Shown here: piece after piece, positions 6,605 through 8,174 of the stretch
How the letters are laid out: each line of letters starts with the position of its first letter
How positions within the stretch are numbered: position 1 is the stretch's first letter
DNA from: Filomicrobium sp.
GTDB taxonomy: Bacteria > Pseudomonadota > Alphaproteobacteria > Rhizobiales > Hyphomicrobiaceae
Assembly: GCA_021775655.1 (NCBI GenBank)
Contig: JAJFHK010000456.1
Span: 1 to 8,174, forward strand
DNA length: 8,174 bases
Reading direction: 5' to 3'
Made by a program: the position numbers and the translations under genes
The notes under the pieces: model-generated
Databases searched by the model: none
The model's input: the letters and a program-made list of their open reading frames with translations, nothing else
What the model was told of the DNA's origin: nothing

Positions 6605-7987
6605 ATGCTGTCTTATCTTCTGCTGGCGCTGCTGGTAGTTACTATTGCGGCCTACTACACAGGCTTTGCCAGGGCTCGTGCGTTCGCCTCCGCACCAAAT
6701 TTCACGACACAGCATTCTCTTGCCGGCTATCACGGCGCCTTCGTTGCTGCTTGGGCCAGTATTCCCTCGTTACTACTGGTCATCCTTTGGCTGCTCTTTC
6801 AGGGCCCCGTCGTCGATCAGTTATTGGTTTCAAGCCTGCCAGTTGACCGGGTCAATGATCTTGATGCCGGCCAACTCAATCTTTTGGTCAGCGAGATCAA
6901 GTCGGTCGCCAAGGGCAACATCTTCGGCGAGCCCGACGAAACTGTTCTTGCGGCCGCAGACCGTTACAATTCCTGGAGCGCGATCGCGTCCTGGGCGATG
7001 GTAGCTTCCGCGTTGGGGTTGGCGGTTATCGCGCTGGTCGTTGCCCGCGCGATGCTGGCTCCACGTTTTCGTGCACGCAACCAGGTTGAATGGATCACGT
7101 CGGTCCTTATGATCGCCTGCTCACTGATCGCGATCCTCACCACAATCGGCATCGTTACATCTCTGCTCTACGAGACGATGCGCTTTTTCTCGATGATCTC
7201 ACCGTTTGAGTTTTTCTTCGGCCTGAACTGGGAGCCGCAGATTGCAATGCGCGAAGACCAGGTCACGGCTGGTGGCGCCTTCGGTGCCATACCAGTGTAT
7301 GTTGGCACCCTGCTCATCGCGCTCATCGCAATGATGGTTGCTACACCAATCGGTCTGTACTCAGCGGTGTACCTGACCGAATACGCTTCCGAAGGGATGC
7401 GCGGCACGATTAAGCCGCTTCTTGAGATTCTCGCAGGTATACCCACAGTTGTTTACGGTTTCTTTGCCGTTCTCACGGTCGCGCCGGCGATGCGCGAATT
7501 CGGCGAAGCGCTCGGGTTTTCAATCGCCCCGAATAGTGCGTTGGCAGCCGGTGGGGTGATGGGGATCATGTTGATCCCGTTTATTTCATCGCTTTCTGAC
7601 GATGCGCTGAACGCCGTGCCGCAGTCTTTGCGCGACGGATCGTATGGCCTTGGTGCGACTAAGGGCGAGACAATAACCAAGGTGCTCCTGCCGGCTGCGC
7701 TGCCCGGCATCATGGGCGGCATCCTTCTGGCAGTCAGTCGCGCTATCGGTGAAACGATGATCGTCGTCATGGCTGCGGGCATCATTGCATCACTGACCCT
7801 CAACCCCTTCGAGCCGGTTACGACAGTAACCGTTCAAATCGTAACGCTACTGATCGGCGATACGGAATTTGACAACCCCAAAACACTCGCAGCCTTTGCA
7901 CTGGGCCTAATCCTCTTCCTCGCGACGCTGGTCCTGAATGTGATCGCCCTAACCATTGTCCGCAGATACCGAGAGCAATATGACTGA
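6605..7987 (+). CDS. pstC: Phosphate ABC transporter permease PstC (long form with N-terminal extension)
   Basis: Inner-membrane permease that pairs with PstA to form the phosphate channel, driven by PstB. 460 residues, well above the roughly 320 of E. coli PstC. The extra N-terminal part matches the long PstC type: hydrophobic segments at about 2-20, 47-66 and 127-149, with a polar, probably periplasmic section (about 70-125) between the last two. The conserved permease core follows: a segment at about 164-188, FFFGLNWEPQ (203-212), GAFGAIPVYVGTLLIAL (224-240), TPIGLYSAVYLTEYAS (247-262), LEILAGIPTVVYGFFA (273-288), and the cytoplasmic EAA-type loop YGLGATKGETITKVLLPAAL (347-366) that docks PstB; then AIGETM (380-385) and a final helix at about 428-452. 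Start ATG 6605 has AAGG eight bases upstream. The stop overlaps the pstA start by 8 bases, implying translational coupling. There is no visible promoter of its own, so it probably relies on the pstS transcript. Confidence 0.96.
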   Translation: MLSYLLLALLVVTIAAYYTGFARARAFASAPNFTTQHSLAGYHGAFVAAWASIPSLLLVILWLLFQGPVVDQLLVSSLPVDRVNDLDAGQLNLLVSEIKSVAKGNIFGEPDETVLAAADRYNSWSAIASWAMVASALGLAVIALVVARAMLAPRFRARNQVEWITSVLMIACSLIAILTTIGIVTSLLYETMRFFSMISPFEFFFGLNWEPQIAMREDQVTAGGAFGAIPVYVGTLLIALIAMMVATPIGLYSAVYLTEYASEGMRGTIKPLLEILAGIPTVVYGFFAVLTVAPAMREFGEALGFSIAPNSALAAGGVMGIMLIPFISSLSDDALNAVPQSLRDGSYGLGATKGETITKVLLPAALPGIMGGILLAVSRAIGETMIVVMAAGIIASLTLNPFEPVTTVTVQIVTLLIGDTEFDNPKTLAAFALGLILFLATLVLNVIALTIVRRYREQYD

Positions 7988-8174
7988 CATATCAGCGGAA
8001 TCGCCAAGTGCGACGCATAATTGGGGCTCTGAAGGCGCACGTCGACGCGTTAAGCGCCGCTATGCTGCCGACCGTCGCTTGCAGTTTTATGGAATTGCCG
8101 CAATCGGCACCGCCATGGCTCTACTCGGGGCACTTTTCACGTCCCTGATTCATGCCGGTTATGCGGCATTCACC
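7980..8174 (+). CDS. pstA: Phosphate ABC transporter permease PstA, N-terminal 65 codons only
   Basis: Partner permease of PstC in the phosphate channel, cut by the right edge. The 65 visible residues hold a polar, Arg/Lys-rich cytoplasmic lead (GARRRVKRRYAADRRLQ, 19-35) and the start of a first transmembrane helix (about 36-57, FYGIAAIGTAMALLGALFTSLI). This lead-plus-helix layout is usual for alphaproteobacterial PstA, but no conserved permease motif falls inside the window. The call rests mainly on position: ATG 7980 lies inside the end of pstC, and the ATGACTGA overlap (7980-7987) contains both the start and the pstC stop. A GAGAG just upstream can serve as ribosome-binding site within pstC. 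Confidence 0.88.
   Translation, partial: MTDISAESPSATHNWGSEGARRRVKRRYAADRRLQFYGIAAIGTAMALLGALFTSLIHAGYAAFT

Noticed and set aside
6479..6733. Minus-strand 84-codon frame across the pstS-pstC gap
   Set aside because: It overlaps the start of pstC, passes through the intergenic hairpin and shows no recognisable domain.

Overview
The window reads as chromosomal DNA from a moderately GC-rich alphaproteobacterium, probably one of the Sphingomonadales. The reasons are the gene order phoR-pstS-pstC-pstA, an MmcB-type DNA-repair protein (a family known from Caulobacter and its relatives), a class I PPK2, and a PstS of the GTGGGMK / GDGGYLSERGLV subtype. The genus is a guess from protein style, not from a search. 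I see no mobile element, RNA gene, CRISPR array or sign of recent gene transfer.

Layout. On the minus strand, 1-2199 holds the first 733 codons of a Lon-like ATP-dependent protease that runs off the left edge. It is divergent from a small plus-strand gene (2344-2853) for an MmcB/DUF1052 protein with a PD-(D/E)XK nuclease-like motif. That gene converges on a minus-strand polyphosphate kinase 2 (2885-3802). ppk2 is in turn divergent from the plus-strand phosphate block: the sensor kinase phoR (start near 4015/4021, end 5145), pstS (5421-6473), pstC (6605-7987) and the first 65 codons of pstA (from 7980, overlapping pstC by 8 bases). No stretch longer than about 275 bases lacks a gene.

How the genes work together. 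PstS binds phosphate in the periplasm, PstC and PstA form the inner-membrane channel, and PstB (expected just past the right edge, commonly followed by phoU and phoB) would supply ATP. PhoR should control PhoB. A clear PhoB binding site (CTGTCAT-N4-CTGTAAT, 11-base period) lies 101 bases before the pstS start, so pstS and probably the downstream pst genes should be induced by phosphate starvation. PPK2, which links polyphosphate to nucleotide pools, sits back to back with phoR, so phosphate uptake, sensing and storage genes are clustered.

Nothing here is a clearly new system. The points worth checking are: (i) a chain of three overlapping, mutually exclusive hairpins in the pstS leader, the last covering the ribosome-binding site; (ii) a PhoR with no visible membrane segment; (iii) a strong GC hairpin between pstS and pstC; and (iv) an MmcB gene with no visible LexA box.
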